In this document: positions 1 to 7,973 of the stretch, piece after piece
Numbering within the stretch: position 1 is the stretch's first letter
Layout: each line of letters starts with the position of its first letter
Source of the DNA: Methylomarinum sp.
GTDB lineage: Bacteria; Pseudomonadota; Gammaproteobacteria; Methylococcales; Methylomonadaceae
Assembly (NCBI GenBank): GCA_013139755.1
Contig: WTAG01000610.1
Span: 1-11,964, forward strand
Reading direction: 5' to 3'
Length of the DNA stretch: 11,964 bases
Notes under the pieces: generated by a model
What the model saw: the letters and a program-made list of their open reading frames with translations, nothing else
Told to the model about the DNA's origin: nothing
The model's database searches: none
Made by a program: the position numbers and the translations under genes

Positions 1-2931
1 AAACAAGAGGCAGAGTTTGGTTTTCATGCGGGTGTAGCGGCTATGCATGCATTGGCAATGGAAAATGCTAACTTTTTCTTTCATCAAAGCTTACGACTAT
101 TCCCTTATTATTCATGGGATCGTCATTATAGTTTTTTATTTTTACTGCATAAGTATTTAGCCAGGACTGAGATGGCTTTGGGCAATCAGCCGGCATCAGA
201 AAAAATATTAAAAACCTTAATTAAAGAGTCTAAAAATGATCTGGATCGTATTGACTGTTTATATGAACAAACAACTGGTTTATCTTCTATGGGGCGATTT
301 AAACAGGCGATTAAGGTAGGTAATAGAGGTTTACAGTTTTTTAATAGGCAAATCCCCGAAGATGATAAATTAGCCTTAAAAAAATCAGCAGAAATCATAG
401 ATCAGATTCATCAAGGTAATAAAGATATTTGGCAACAGATTTTAGACATTGTGCCTAGTGGTGATAGAGCAACTAAAATTGAAACAGGTATCTATAGTGA
501 ATTAATACCGGATTATTATTTGGCAGGGATGGTGCCTCAGTTATATTTGTCGGCTATTCAATCAACCCAAAACTGTCTTGCCGGAGGGGTAGATGAAACC
601 GTTATTTATGGTTTTTCCATGGTCGGCTTATATTTACAGCGACAAGGGCAATATAAAATGTCCTTTAATTATGAAGACTTGGGGTTAGCCCTGTCAGAAC
701 GTTACCCAGATACATTTGGTGCAACTAAAGGGATTAACGGTATTTTATGGACGAATATGCACAATCGTAGAGAGTCCGAATATATTATCGAACAATGCCA
801 GAAGAATATTCATCGAGGTAAACTGTGTGGTGATTTATACAATGCCGGATTGTCTTATGGACCTTATATATGGCATTTAATTAATCAAGGTAAAGACCTT
901 GATAAAGTTTCTGAAGTCTCTAATGAGTGTATTGTTTTTTCAGAAAAATTCAATTTATCACTCTCTTTAGGTCTAGCGCAAAGCGCTATTGCGGGATGGT
1001 CAGACTTAATGCTGACAGGAAAGGAAAGCTTTACGCCTAAACAGATAGCTGAAAAATTACAGCTCTGGGAAGATGATAAACATGTGGTATCTATTGGTGG
1101 ATATTACACCCTTAAAGGGATTAGTCATCATTATTTGGGTGATTATTTAATTGCATCTGAAGCTCTCACTAAAGCAGAGCCTTATCTGCGCGGATTAAGT
1201 GATAATATTTTAAACCGTCTCTGGTATGTTTTTCGTTTTATTAATTCATTAAGACTGGCTGCAAAAAAACCGGATGATGAACAGCTTATTTTAAAGAACT
1301 GCTTAAACCTGGTGAAGACTTGGGCAGATTTAGGACCCACTTTAAAACCTTATTTTATTTTGATGCAAATGGAAGTGGCGATGGAGAAAGCTGATTTTAG
1401 TGAATCTCGTCGTTATGCTTTAGATGCAATTGATTTGGCTGTAACAAATAAATTTGTTTTGTTAAACGCTTATCTACACGAACGACTAGGGCAGATGTGT
1501 GTTGAACAACAGCATGCGCAGGCAAATTATTATTTGAATAAGGCTGCTACTCTCTATCAAGAGTGTTCTGCAAAAGTAAAAGCGACACAATTAAGTGAAA
1601 AGTATTCTTTAGCATTGATTGATAGGCGTAAAAATAGAGAGTTGCCTTTAGCTCAGCGTCTTGATATTAATTATCTACATAAAGCGACAAAAAACATAAC
1701 CCAGCAGCTAGACTTTACTTTATTGTTAAGTACTATTGTACAAGCTGTTATGGAGAGACTGGGTGCAAGAACAGCTTACTTATTAGTTGTTAATAAAGAA
1801 GGGCTAGAGGTGGTCGCAAGAGGTGATAAAGGTGATTTTGTTGAAGTAGAAGTTAAGGATGGTGAGCCATTAAATTCAGATAGTTTAAGCATGGGAATTG
1901 TTAATTATGTTTATCGAACTGCTAAAATGTTGGTGATAGACAATGCTTGTGATAATAGTGATTTTATTGCTGATGCAACCGTGCAACAGCAACAACTTAA
2001 GTCGGTGTTATGTATTCCGCTAATGCTTAAACAGCAAGTTTTAGGTATTTTGTATTTAGAAAATAATTTAATTCAGTCCATTTTTACTCAAGAACAAATT
2101 GAATTGACTCGGTTGCTAACGGCTCAAGTCGCCGTAGCATTGCAAAATACCCAGTTAGTACAAAAAATGAAACAACATCATCAAGAAATTGAACTCCTAA
2201 ACAAAAGTCTTGAGCAACGAGTTGAAGAAAGAACAGCAAAATTAAACCGCGTTAATGAAGAATTAAATAACTTCTCGTATGTTGTGTCTCATGATTTAAA
2301 AGCGCCTTTGCGAGCAATTAATCAATTGGCAGGGTGGGTTGCTGATGATTATGCTGATTCATTTGATGAGGAGGGCAGAGAACAAATGGCATTGATCAAA
2401 AGTCGAGCCAAGCGTATGCATGAGATGATTGATGGTATCTTACAATACTCCAGAATTGGACGAGTAAAAAATGAATTGGAAGATGTAGATCTTAACCTGG
2501 TCATAAAGGATGTCATTCAACTTATTGCGCCACCAGATCATATAAAAATTGATATAAGGTGTATTTTTCCTACAATAAAAGGAGAAAGATTACAGTTTCA
2601 TCAAGTTTTCCAAAATTTGATTGATAATGCTGTAAAGTATAACGATAAACGTAAAGGAATAATTGAACTTAATTGTATTGAACAAGTCCATTTTTGGCAG
2701 GTTTCAGTTAAGGATAATGGTGTAGGGATTGCTAAAAAGCACCAAAATAAAATATTTCAATTGTTCCAGACGCTAAAGCCTAAAGATCAGTATGAAAGCA
2801 CAGGAATTGGTTTAAGCCTAATTGAAAAAATAGTGGCCAATTGGGGTGGTAGAATATGGGTGGAGTCTGAGGAAGGTATAGAGTGTACGTTTATTTTTAC
2901 AATACCTAAAATAATAAGAAAAGATGAATGA
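1..2931 (+). CDS. Sensor histidine kinase with GAF domain, 3' part of a large multidomain protein (5'-truncated)
   Basis: The frame is open to base 1, so the true start lies outside the window; the ATG at 43 is internal. The first ~540 residues after that ATG form a helical, TPR-like region. This resembles the segment between the AAA-type ATPase and the GAF domain in the trifunctional Ser/Thr kinase/ATPase/histidine kinase family. A GAF domain follows (about 1669-2160), then a coiled coil (about 2161-2260). The HisKA domain has a phytochrome-type H box, SHDLKAPLRAI, with the phosphoacceptor His at 2290-2292. The HATPase domain shows an N box (NLIDNAVKYND, about 2614-2650), a G1 box (DNGVGI) and a G2 box (STGIGLSL, about 2797-2820). 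No transmembrane segment is visible, so it is probably a cytosolic sensor, with an unknown ligand for the GAF domain. The stop overlaps the downstream response regulator by 8 nt, making that its likely partner. Kinase identity is certain; the missing N-terminal domains are inferred from family resemblance. Confidence 0.9.
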   Translation, partial: KQEAEFGFHAGVAAMHALAMENANFFFHQSLRLFPYYSWDRHYSFLFLLHKYLARTEMALGNQPASEKILKTLIKESKNDLDRIDCLYEQTTGLSSMGRFKQAIKVGNRGLQFFNRQIPEDDKLALKKSAEIIDQIHQGNKDIWQQILDIVPSGDRATKIETGIYSELIPDYYLAGMVPQLYLSAIQSTQNCLAGGVDETVIYGFSMVGLYLQRQGQYKMSFNYEDLGLALSERYPDTFGATKGINGILWTNMHNRRESEYIIEQCQKNIHRGKLCGDLYNAGLSYGPYIWHLINQGKDLDKVSEVSNECIVFSEKFNLSLSLGLAQSAIAGWSDLMLTGKESFTPKQIAEKLQLWEDDKHVVSIGGYYTLKGISHHYLGDYLIASEALTKAEPYLRGLSDNILNRLWYVFRFINSLRLAAKKPDDEQLILKNCLNLVKTWADLGPTLKPYFILMQMEVAMEKADFSESRRYALDAIDLAVTNKFVLLNAYLHERLGQMCVEQQHAQANYYLNKAATLYQECSAKVKATQLSEKYSLALIDRRKNRELPLAQRLDINYLHKATKNITQQLDFTLLLSTIVQAVMERLGARTAYLLVVNKEGLEVVARGDKGDFVEVEVKDGEPLNSDSLSMGIVNYVYRTAKMLVIDNACDNSDFIADATVQQQQLKSVLCIPLMLKQQVLGILYLENNLIQSIFTQEQIELTRLLTAQVAVALQNTQLVQKMKQHHQEIELLNKSLEQRVEERTAKLNRVNEELNNFSYVVSHDLKAPLRAINQLAGWVADDYADSFDEEGREQMALIKSRAKRMHEMIDGILQYSRIGRVKNELEDVDLNLVIKDVIQLIAPPDHIKIDIRCIFPTIKGERLQFHQVFQNLIDNAVKYNDKRKGIIELNCIEQVHFWQVSVKDNGVGIAKKHQNKIFQLFQTLKPKDQYESTGIGLSLIEKIVANWGGRIWVESEEGIECTFIFTIPKIIRKDE

Positions 2932-3328
2932 GATAAACCCAATTTTACTGGTAGAGGATGACCAGGTTGATATTATGACTGTGAAGCGAAGCTTTAAGGA
3001 ATTAAAGGTCATGAATGAATTAGTTGTGAAAAATCATGGCGAAGAGGCGCTTGATTATTTAAACAACCCCGTCCAGGGATTGCCTTGCGTCATTCCTTTG
3101 GATATTAATATGCCTAAAATGAATGGGCATGAGTTTTTAGAAAAATTAAAGCAGCATACTGTATTTAAAGATATACCTGTTGTTATGCTAACATCTTCAA
3201 AAGAGCAGCAAGATGTAGACAACAGTTTTGAGCTGGGTATTTCGGGGTACATTTTAAAATCTGTTGAATACAGCAAGTTTCTGCCATCTATTCAGGTGTT
3301 AAATTCTTTTTGGACTCTAGAAGACTAG
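2924..3328 (+). CDS. Single-domain response regulator (Rcp1/CheY-like receiver)
   Basis: This 134-residue protein is a stand-alone receiver domain with no output domain. The acidic pocket is E11-D12-D13. The phosphoacceptor is D60 in the block LDINMPKMNG. The switch Thr is T90 in VVMLTSS, and the conserved Lys is K112. The pattern, including the spacer between the acidic pocket and D60, matches Rcp1-type regulators paired with phytochrome-like kinases. Its ATG lies inside the end of the kinase gene (ATGAATGA, 8 nt overlap), which suggests translational coupling and a cognate pair that passes the phosphate from the kinase His to D60. Two details are unusual: K112 is followed by Ser rather than the usual Pro, and Pro58 sits two residues before D60 where an aliphatic residue is common. 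The downstream target is unknown. Confidence 0.92.
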   Translation: MNEINPILLVEDDQVDIMTVKRSFKELKVMNELVVKNHGEEALDYLNNPVQGLPCVIPLDINMPKMNGHEFLEKLKQHTVFKDIPVVMLTSSKEQQDVDNSFELGISGYILKSVEYSKFLPSIQVLNSFWTLED

Positions 3329-4092
3329 TCTTGCTCAAGTGAGCAGCGATAGACGTTTGATTCAATCATCCCGTTAGAATAGAGCTTTAGAATTCTGTAA
3401 CCGGGGTCTTTGTTATCAAGCGTAAATTGCGTAGCGTTTGGTGCAAATTGAAAGCAAGTGGATGGTACCCCCAAAACAAGTATATTTTCTTTTAGAGTAT
3501 TAAATGCCTGATGAATATGCCCACACACAATGGCCTTTACTTGAGGGTAATTTTTAAGTACTTCAAATAGATCTTCATTGTTCTCAATCATCATGCCATC
3601 CATCCAGCTGCTATCGATTGAAATGGGGTGGTGATGCACAGCAATCAGTGTATTTAAGTCAGGTTTGCTTTGTAATGTTTCGCACAAATAATCAAGTTCA
3701 TTGCTGCTTAAATAACCACCTTCTGATCCTTCTTTTTTACTGTTTAAGCTGATTATTTGCCAGTTTTTTAACTGTATATGCTTGCTACAGTCAGTCTGCT
3801 TGCCATTGATAAATTGCTGCATTAATGTCAAATCATCATGGTTACCTGGTAAACAAATTGTTCTGGTGTTGTATTTTTCCAGTGCTTTGTATATTCGCTG
3901 ATAGCTGGATTGGCAAGGATCTTGAGCTAAATCCCCCGTCACTAATGTTAAATCTACTTTGCCGTGCTTAGCATAGGCTTGTTTTAGTAGCTGCTGGAAA
4001 GTATGGTCTGTATTAACATCAGATAAAGTTTTCTCAGCTGTCGCAAGTATATGTAAGTCTGATATTTGTAAGATAACCAGTGGTGAGTTCAT
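3325..4092 (-). CDS. cpdA: 3',5'-cyclic-nucleotide phosphodiesterase, CpdA/Icc-type calcineurin-like metallophosphoesterase
   Basis: The 255-residue protein carries the full set of class III phosphodiesterase metal-binding motifs: D12-x-H14 in SDLHI, GD at 53-54, GNHD at 83-86, HHHP at 153-156 and GHIH at 191-194. Together these bind a di-metal centre. Length and motif spacing fit CpdA, which hydrolyses cAMP to AMP in the cytosol, although members of the superfamily can act on other phosphodiesters. It lies 2 nt downstream of argA on the same strand, and no clear Shine-Dalgarno sequence precedes its ATG, so translation is probably coupled to argA. Its TAG stop overlaps the stop of the convergent response regulator by 4 nt (CTAG, 3325-3328). 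No signal peptide is present. The family call is firm; cAMP as the real substrate is inferred. Confidence 0.88.
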   Translation of the reverse strand: MNSPLVILQISDLHILATAEKTLSDVNTDHTFQQLLKQAYAKHGKVDLTLVTGDLAQDPCQSSYQRIYKALEKYNTRTICLPGNHDDLTLMQQFINGKQTDCSKHIQLKNWQIISLNSKKEGSEGGYLSSNELDYLCETLQSKPDLNTLIAVHHHPISIDSSWMDGMMIENNEDLFEVLKNYPQVKAIVCGHIHQAFNTLKENILVLGVPSTCFQFAPNATQFTLDNKDPGYRILKLYSNGMIESNVYRCSLEQD

Positions 4093-4094
4093 TT

Positions 4095-5402
4095 TTATAG
4101 CGTTTTACAAAGTACTTTTGAATTTCTTTCTTCGTTATAAAACTCTTTACGTTGTTCTGGTAAGCTATTTATTTCTGTGGGTTTAAATCCTCTCTCAATA
4201 AACCATTGCATGGTTTGAGTTGATAAAACAAATAGTTGATTTAATCTTTCCTTTTTTGCTTTATTAATCAGGTAATCTAATAATCGGTTACCACGTGCAG
4301 ACTTCTGATAATCTAAATGTACTGCAAGACAGGCAATCTCAGCTGATTGTTTATCATTCATTATATGTAGAGCAGTACAGCCGATAATCAAGCCATCACG
4401 TTCTATTACAATATAATCGTTAATTTCCATTTCTAACTTCTCTCTAGAGCGCTTAACTAAAAAGCCTTGCTGCTCCAGAGGTTTTATAAGATCCAAAATA
4501 CCAGCAATATCATTTAAGACGGCAGGGCGTATTTCTTCAAATGGATTGGAGCTAATCAGTGTGCCTTTACCATCTCGGGTAAAAAGTTCCAATAACAAAG
4601 CACCATCAATCTTTCGGTTAATTAAGTGCACGCGTTTAACGCCTTGCTGGCAACTTTGTATTGATGCTGTTAAGGAGTTATAAATAGAAGTCGCTAAATC
4701 TTTTTCTTGTATTAGAAAATCTTCTACCTCTCTCACCGTCATTTGCTGGATTACCTGTTGATTGGATATGCAGCTTTGCTCGGTAAGCAGGATGAGTTTG
4801 TCAGCCTGTAGTGCAATAGCAATCTCTGTAGCAACTTGTTCAGCTGATAGATTGAATATTTCTCCGCTAGGCGAATAGCCAATAGGAGATATTAATACAA
4901 CATTGTCTTGATCTAATTGTTGGTGGATTGCTGCTGCATCTATACGGCGTACTTTACCGGTATGTTTATAATCAATACCATCAAGAACCCCTAAAGGCTT
5001 TGCTGTAACAAAATTACCAGAAGCAACTTTGATTTTTGCTCCCGCCATGGGTGAATTAGCCAAGCCCATAGAAAGTAAGGCCTCAACTTCTACACGAACT
5101 AAACCTGCGGCTTCTTTGACGCATTGCAGGGCTTGGTCATCGGTAATTCTCAGGTTCTTGGAGAAGCTGGAAGTGACATTTTGTTGATTTAGGCGTTGAT
5201 CAATTTGGGGGCGAATCCCATGCACCAAGACTAGCCGAATACCTAAACTCTTTAATAGGGAAAAATCATGGATTAAATTGTCACAGTCATCCTGAACCAT
5301 TTCACCACTAAAAAAAATGACGAAAGTTTTATTACGATGCGCATGTATATAGGGCGAGGAATCTCTAAACCAGGATACAAAATGAGAGGATGTGATTGAC
5401 AT
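4095..5402 (-). CDS. argA: Amino-acid N-acetyltransferase (N-acetylglutamate synthase), classical two-domain type
   Basis: It catalyses the first step of arginine synthesis: acetyl-CoA + glutamate gives N-acetylglutamate. The 435 residues have the expected architecture. Residues ~22-285 form an amino-acid-kinase-like domain (VLVHGIRPQID at 59-69; arginine-sensing in characterised homologues). Residues ~289-435 form a GNAT acetyltransferase domain, with the acetyl-CoA loop around QKSARGNRLL (366-375) and a C-terminal WFIERGFKP block. The N-terminus WFRDSSPYIHAHRNKTFVI aligns with known ArgA starts, which supports the ATG at 5402. The sequence just upstream has no recognisable Shine-Dalgarno element and is abutted by a REP-like palindrome. 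The upstream neighbour is ilvD (57 nt gap); downstream is cpdA (2 nt gap). Feedback inhibition by arginine is likely from the family but not visible here. Confidence 0.95.
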   Translation of the reverse strand: MSITSSHFVSWFRDSSPYIHAHRNKTFVIFFSGEMVQDDCDNLIHDFSLLKSLGIRLVLVHGIRPQIDQRLNQQNVTSSFSKNLRITDDQALQCVKEAAGLVRVEVEALLSMGLANSPMAGAKIKVASGNFVTAKPLGVLDGIDYKHTGKVRRIDAAAIHQQLDQDNVVLISPIGYSPSGEIFNLSAEQVATEIAIALQADKLILLTEQSCISNQQVIQQMTVREVEDFLIQEKDLATSIYNSLTASIQSCQQGVKRVHLINRKIDGALLLELFTRDGKGTLISSNPFEEIRPAVLNDIAGILDLIKPLEQQGFLVKRSREKLEMEINDYIVIERDGLIIGCTALHIMNDKQSAEIACLAVHLDYQKSARGNRLLDYLINKAKKERLNQLFVLSTQTMQWFIERGFKPTEINSLPEQRKEFYNEERNSKVLCKTL

Positions 5403-5414
5403 ATAGAGATAGAA

Positions 5415-5449
5415 GTAGGTCGGGTTTACGATAGCATAACCCGACCTAC
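5415..5449. repeat. REP-type palindrome between ilvD and argA
   Basis: A perfect 12-bp inverted repeat has arms GTAGGTCGGGTT (5415-5426) and AACCCGACCTAC (5438-5449) around an 11-nt loop. The GTAGG...GGGTTA/TAACCC...CCTAC form is that of repetitive extragenic palindromes seen across Gammaproteobacteria, often linked to RAYT (REP-associated tyrosine) transposases. In RNA from either strand it would form a strong GC-rich hairpin. No U-tract follows the hairpin on either strand, so it is not a standard intrinsic terminator. It may instead stabilise the upstream ilvD message or damp readthrough into argA. Only one copy lies in the window, so its repetitive nature is inferred from sequence resemblance. 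Confidence 0.8.
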
Positions 5450-5459
5450 ATAGCCGGTT

Positions 5460-7151
5460 TTAGTTATCTGTTACAGCACCTTTAGATGCAGAACTTACTA
5501 ATTTTGCATATTTTGATAATACACCGCGAGTATATTTAGGTGCAGGTTGTTCCCAGCTTTTTAAACGCTGAGCAATCACCTCATCACTTAAGTGTAATGT
5601 TAATGCTTTGGTTTCAGCATCAATGGTAATCTTGTCACCATTCTCGACAATAGCTAAAGCACCGCCAACATGAGCTTCAGGTGTAATGTGCCCCACAACA
5701 AAACCATGAGTTCCACCTGAGAAACGACCGTCAGTAATTAAGGCAACGTCTTGACCTAAGCCTTTACCCATTACCGCAGAAGTAGGCGATAGCATTTCAC
5801 GCATACCTGGGCCACCTTGTGGGCCTTCATAGCGAATAACAATGACATCACCCTTAACAATATCACCATTAAGAATGCTTTGTAATGCTTGCTCTTCTGC
5901 ATCAAATACTTTAGCTGAGCCAGTAAAGACTAAGCCTTCTTTGCCCGTGATCTTGGCAACTGAACCTTCTGTGGCAAGGTTGCCATAAAGAACGGCTAAG
6001 TGACTGTCTTTTTTAATGGGGTTATCTAAAGGTCTAATAATATCTTGGCCTTCAGGATAAGGTTTTACATCAGCTAAGTTTTCAGCCAAGGTTTTACCTG
6101 TTACTGTTAAACAATGACCGTGTAATAAACCTTGGTCTAGCAGTACTTTCATTAGCGGCTGAATACCACCAATTTCAATCAATTCAGCCATTTGATAATG
6201 ACCACTGGGTTTTAAATCCGCTAACATCGGCACATGAGCACCAATGCGAGTGAAATCATCCAGAGTAATATCAATTTTACTGGCATTTGCCATTGCTAAA
6301 ATGTGTAATACCGCATTGGTTGAGCCACCAAGCGCAATAACAATAGTAATCGCATTTTCAAATGCGTCTTTAGTCATGATATCGCTAGGCTTGATATCAT
6401 TTTTCAATAGTTCTAGTACTGCTGCACCTGCACGTTCGCAGTCCAGTTTCTTATCCTTTGATACAGCGGCTTGTGCTGAGCTATTAGGTAAACTCATGCC
6501 TAAAGCTTCAATCGCTGATGCCATAGTATTTGCTGTGTACATGCCACCACAAGAACCTGCGCCTGGAATGGCTTTTTCTTCAATAGCTAATAATTCAGCA
6601 TCATCAATTTTATTATTTGCTCTGGCGCCAACCGCTTCAAAAACTGAAACAATATCTAATTTTTTATTTTTATGGCAGCCAGGTAGGATAGTTCCACCGT
6701 AGACAAATATACTGGGTCTGTTTAATCTGGCTAAAGCGATCATGCAACCCGGCATGTTTTTATCACAGCCACCAATAGCAACAACCCCATCAAAGCCTTG
6801 GCAACCAACCACTGTTTCAATGGAATCGGCGATGACTTCACGAGATACTAATGAGTATTTCATGCCTTCAGTACCCATAGAGATACCGTCAGAAATTGTG
6901 ATTGTATTAAAGATAACGGCTTTACCGTTGACCGCATCAACACCTCTAGCTGCATCATCAGCCAGGTTGTTAATGTGCATGTTACAAGGTGTTACCATGC
7001 TCCATGTTGATGCAATACCTATTTGTGGTTTTTTAAAATCTTCATTTTTAAAACCTACAGCATGTAACATTGCTCGACTTGGAGCGCGCTCCATGCCATC
7101 AACAACTAAAGATGAAAAGGTGCGTGTGTTTTTATCACCTGAATTTGCCAT
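5460..7151 (-). CDS. ilvD: Dihydroxy-acid dehydratase
   Basis: It dehydrates 2,3-dihydroxy-isovalerate and 2,3-dihydroxy-3-methylvalerate to the 2-keto acids that precede valine, leucine and isoleucine. The 563-residue protein is of the shorter IlvD type; the E. coli enzyme is about 50 residues longer. The three Fe-S cysteines are visible: C56 (VTPCNMHIN), C129 ([10 protein letters not shown]) and C201 ([14 protein letters not shown]). K131 in CDKNMPG matches the carbamylated Mg-binding Lys of the family. The catalytic Ser is S478 in [10 protein letters not shown]. The C-terminal swivel block [14 protein letters not shown] is also present. The start is supported by AGGA 9 nt upstream of the ATG. 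Fe-S cluster type ([2Fe-2S] or [4Fe-4S]) cannot be settled by eye. It lies between an SH3/anchor gene and argA, on the same strand as the arginine genes, although it belongs to another pathway. Confidence 0.97.
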   Translation of the reverse strand: MANSGDKNTRTFSSLVVDGMERAPSRAMLHAVGFKNEDFKKPQIGIASTWSMVTPCNMHINNLADDAARGVDAVNGKAVIFNTITISDGISMGTEGMKYSLVSREVIADSIETVVGCQGFDGVVAIGGCDKNMPGCMIALARLNRPSIFVYGGTILPGCHKNKKLDIVSVFEAVGARANNKIDDAELLAIEEKAIPGAGSCGGMYTANTMASAIEALGMSLPNSSAQAAVSKDKKLDCERAGAAVLELLKNDIKPSDIMTKDAFENAITIVIALGGSTNAVLHILAMANASKIDITLDDFTRIGAHVPMLADLKPSGHYQMAELIEIGGIQPLMKVLLDQGLLHGHCLTVTGKTLAENLADVKPYPEGQDIIRPLDNPIKKDSHLAVLYGNLATEGSVAKITGKEGLVFTGSAKVFDAEEQALQSILNGDIVKGDVIVIRYEGPQGGPGMREMLSPTSAVMGKGLGQDVALITDGRFSGGTHGFVVGHITPEAHVGGALAIVENGDKITIDAETKALTLHLSDEVIAQRLKSWEQPAPKYTRGVLSKYAKLVSSASKGAVTDN

Positions 7152-7183
7152 GTAAATAATTCCTGCTTGTATATGAATATAGA

Positions 7184-7244
7184 AAGGTACAAGGTTTGAA
7201 TAGCAATAGCGTATTTTTTAACCTCGTGCCTTGAGCCTTGTATC
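7184..7244. repeat. Heptad-repeat hairpin between the SH3 gene and ilvD
   Basis: AAGG recurs with a 7-nt period on the left (AAGGTAC at 7184-7190, AAGGTTT at 7191-7197). Its complement CCTT recurs with the same period on the right (GTGCCTT at 7226-7232, GAGCCTT at 7233-7239). The 13-nt arms 7184-7196 and 7220-7232 pair with one mismatch and one G-T wobble across a 23-nt loop. The element lies in the 97-nt gap after the SH3 gene stop and before the ilvD ribosome site. It could fold in the leader or readthrough transcript of ilvD. A regulatory role is not shown by the sequence. Confidence 0.6.
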
Positions 7245-7249
7245 AGCTC

Positions 7250-7924
7250 TTAAAAAGTATCCCAGTTACTGGTTTTACGACGCCAGCTTAATTTAGGAAG
7301 TATAAAGCCTAAAATAACACCAAATAGAGATAACAAACCACCAATTAAAAACCAATCCTGGTTAGTGCTATCTTCTAGCGTCTGGTTTTCACGTTTTACT
7401 TGCTGTAATTCTCTTTCTACAGTAACGACACGTTCCTGTAGCTGGTCTCTTTGGTGTTTTAATTGCACAGCATTTGCTGCTGTTTGACTCAAATCATTAA
7501 GTTCCTTGCTTAACTTGTCACGTTCTTTAGTTAATGACTGATTTGAAGACAATGCTTGAGTATTATTACCTTTAAGATTGTTAAGTTCGTCTTTAATTAA
7601 GTCGTGTTTTTTCTGTAATGTTTCCAGCTGCTTATTAGCTTTATTTAAATACCAAAGGCTAATGGGTTTATTTAAGGTGTGTCGAGTTAAAATATAACCT
7701 TCTGTACCGTCTCTGGTGCGGACTTTACTGTAATTTTCGCCTTCATCAATAACAGTTAATGCGGTTCCACTAGGTAGCATTTTTAAAATTTTACTGCGGT
7801 TACTCTCACTGATTCTTAGTGTATATTTCATGGTATCAGTCACATAAACAGTTTTCGCTGAAACATTTATGCTGATACACATTAAAGTAATAAAAGTAAT
7901 AAAAGTAATTAGTATTTTTTTCAC
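7250..7924 (-). CDS. SH3-domain/C-terminal-anchor membrane protein (TIGR04211/YgiM type)
   Basis: The 224 residues have four clear parts. A Sec signal peptide (1-23) probably cleaves after VSA. A bacterial SH3 domain (about 26-88) includes GTALTVIDEGENYSKVRTRDGTEGYI. A long coiled coil spans about 95-187. A single transmembrane helix (about 191-210) is followed by a basic cytosolic tail, KLSWRRK. This matches the SH3-and-anchor family that includes E. coli YgiM; the SH3 and coiled coil would lie in the periplasm. The molecular role is not known, though a cell-envelope function is likely. The start is GTG at 7924, with AAGG 7 nt upstream; no ATG exists before the signal peptide. It sits 49 nt after argF and 98 nt before ilvD, with no visible functional link to amino acid synthesis. 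Confidence 0.88.
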   Translation of the reverse strand: MKKILITFITFITLMCISINVSAKTVYVTDTMKYTLRISESNRSKILKMLPSGTALTVIDEGENYSKVRTRDGTEGYILTRHTLNKPISLWYLNKANKQLETLQKKHDLIKDELNNLKGNNTQALSSNQSLTKERDKLSKELNDLSQTAANAVQLKHQRDQLQERVVTVERELQQVKRENQTLEDSTNQDWFLIGGLLSLFGVILGFILPKLSWRRKTSNWDTF

Positions 7925-7931
7925 AGTTAAG

Positions 7932-7935
7932 CCTT
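7932..7935 (-). promoter_or_regulatory. Ribosome binding site supporting the GTG start of the SH3/anchor gene
   Basis: AAGG (minus strand, within AGAAAAAGGC) lies 7 nt before the GTG at 7922-7924. The next Met codon is inside the hydrophobic signal core at residue 15, so this site supports GTG as the real start. Confidence 0.6.
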
Positions 7936-7973
7936 TTTCTAGGGGTAAAGCTAAATTGCAGGATTAAATAAAT

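Noticed and set aside
5415..5449. Intrinsic terminator for ilvD
   Set aside because: The stem is strong, but the bases after it are TTCTATCTC on the transcript strand rather than a U-tract, so it is listed as a REP-type palindrome.
6244..7155. Two plus-strand open frames (152 and 137 codons) opposite ilvD
   Set aside because: They lie wholly antisense to a fully conserved ilvD, have no recognisable domain, and reflect codon bias on the other strand.
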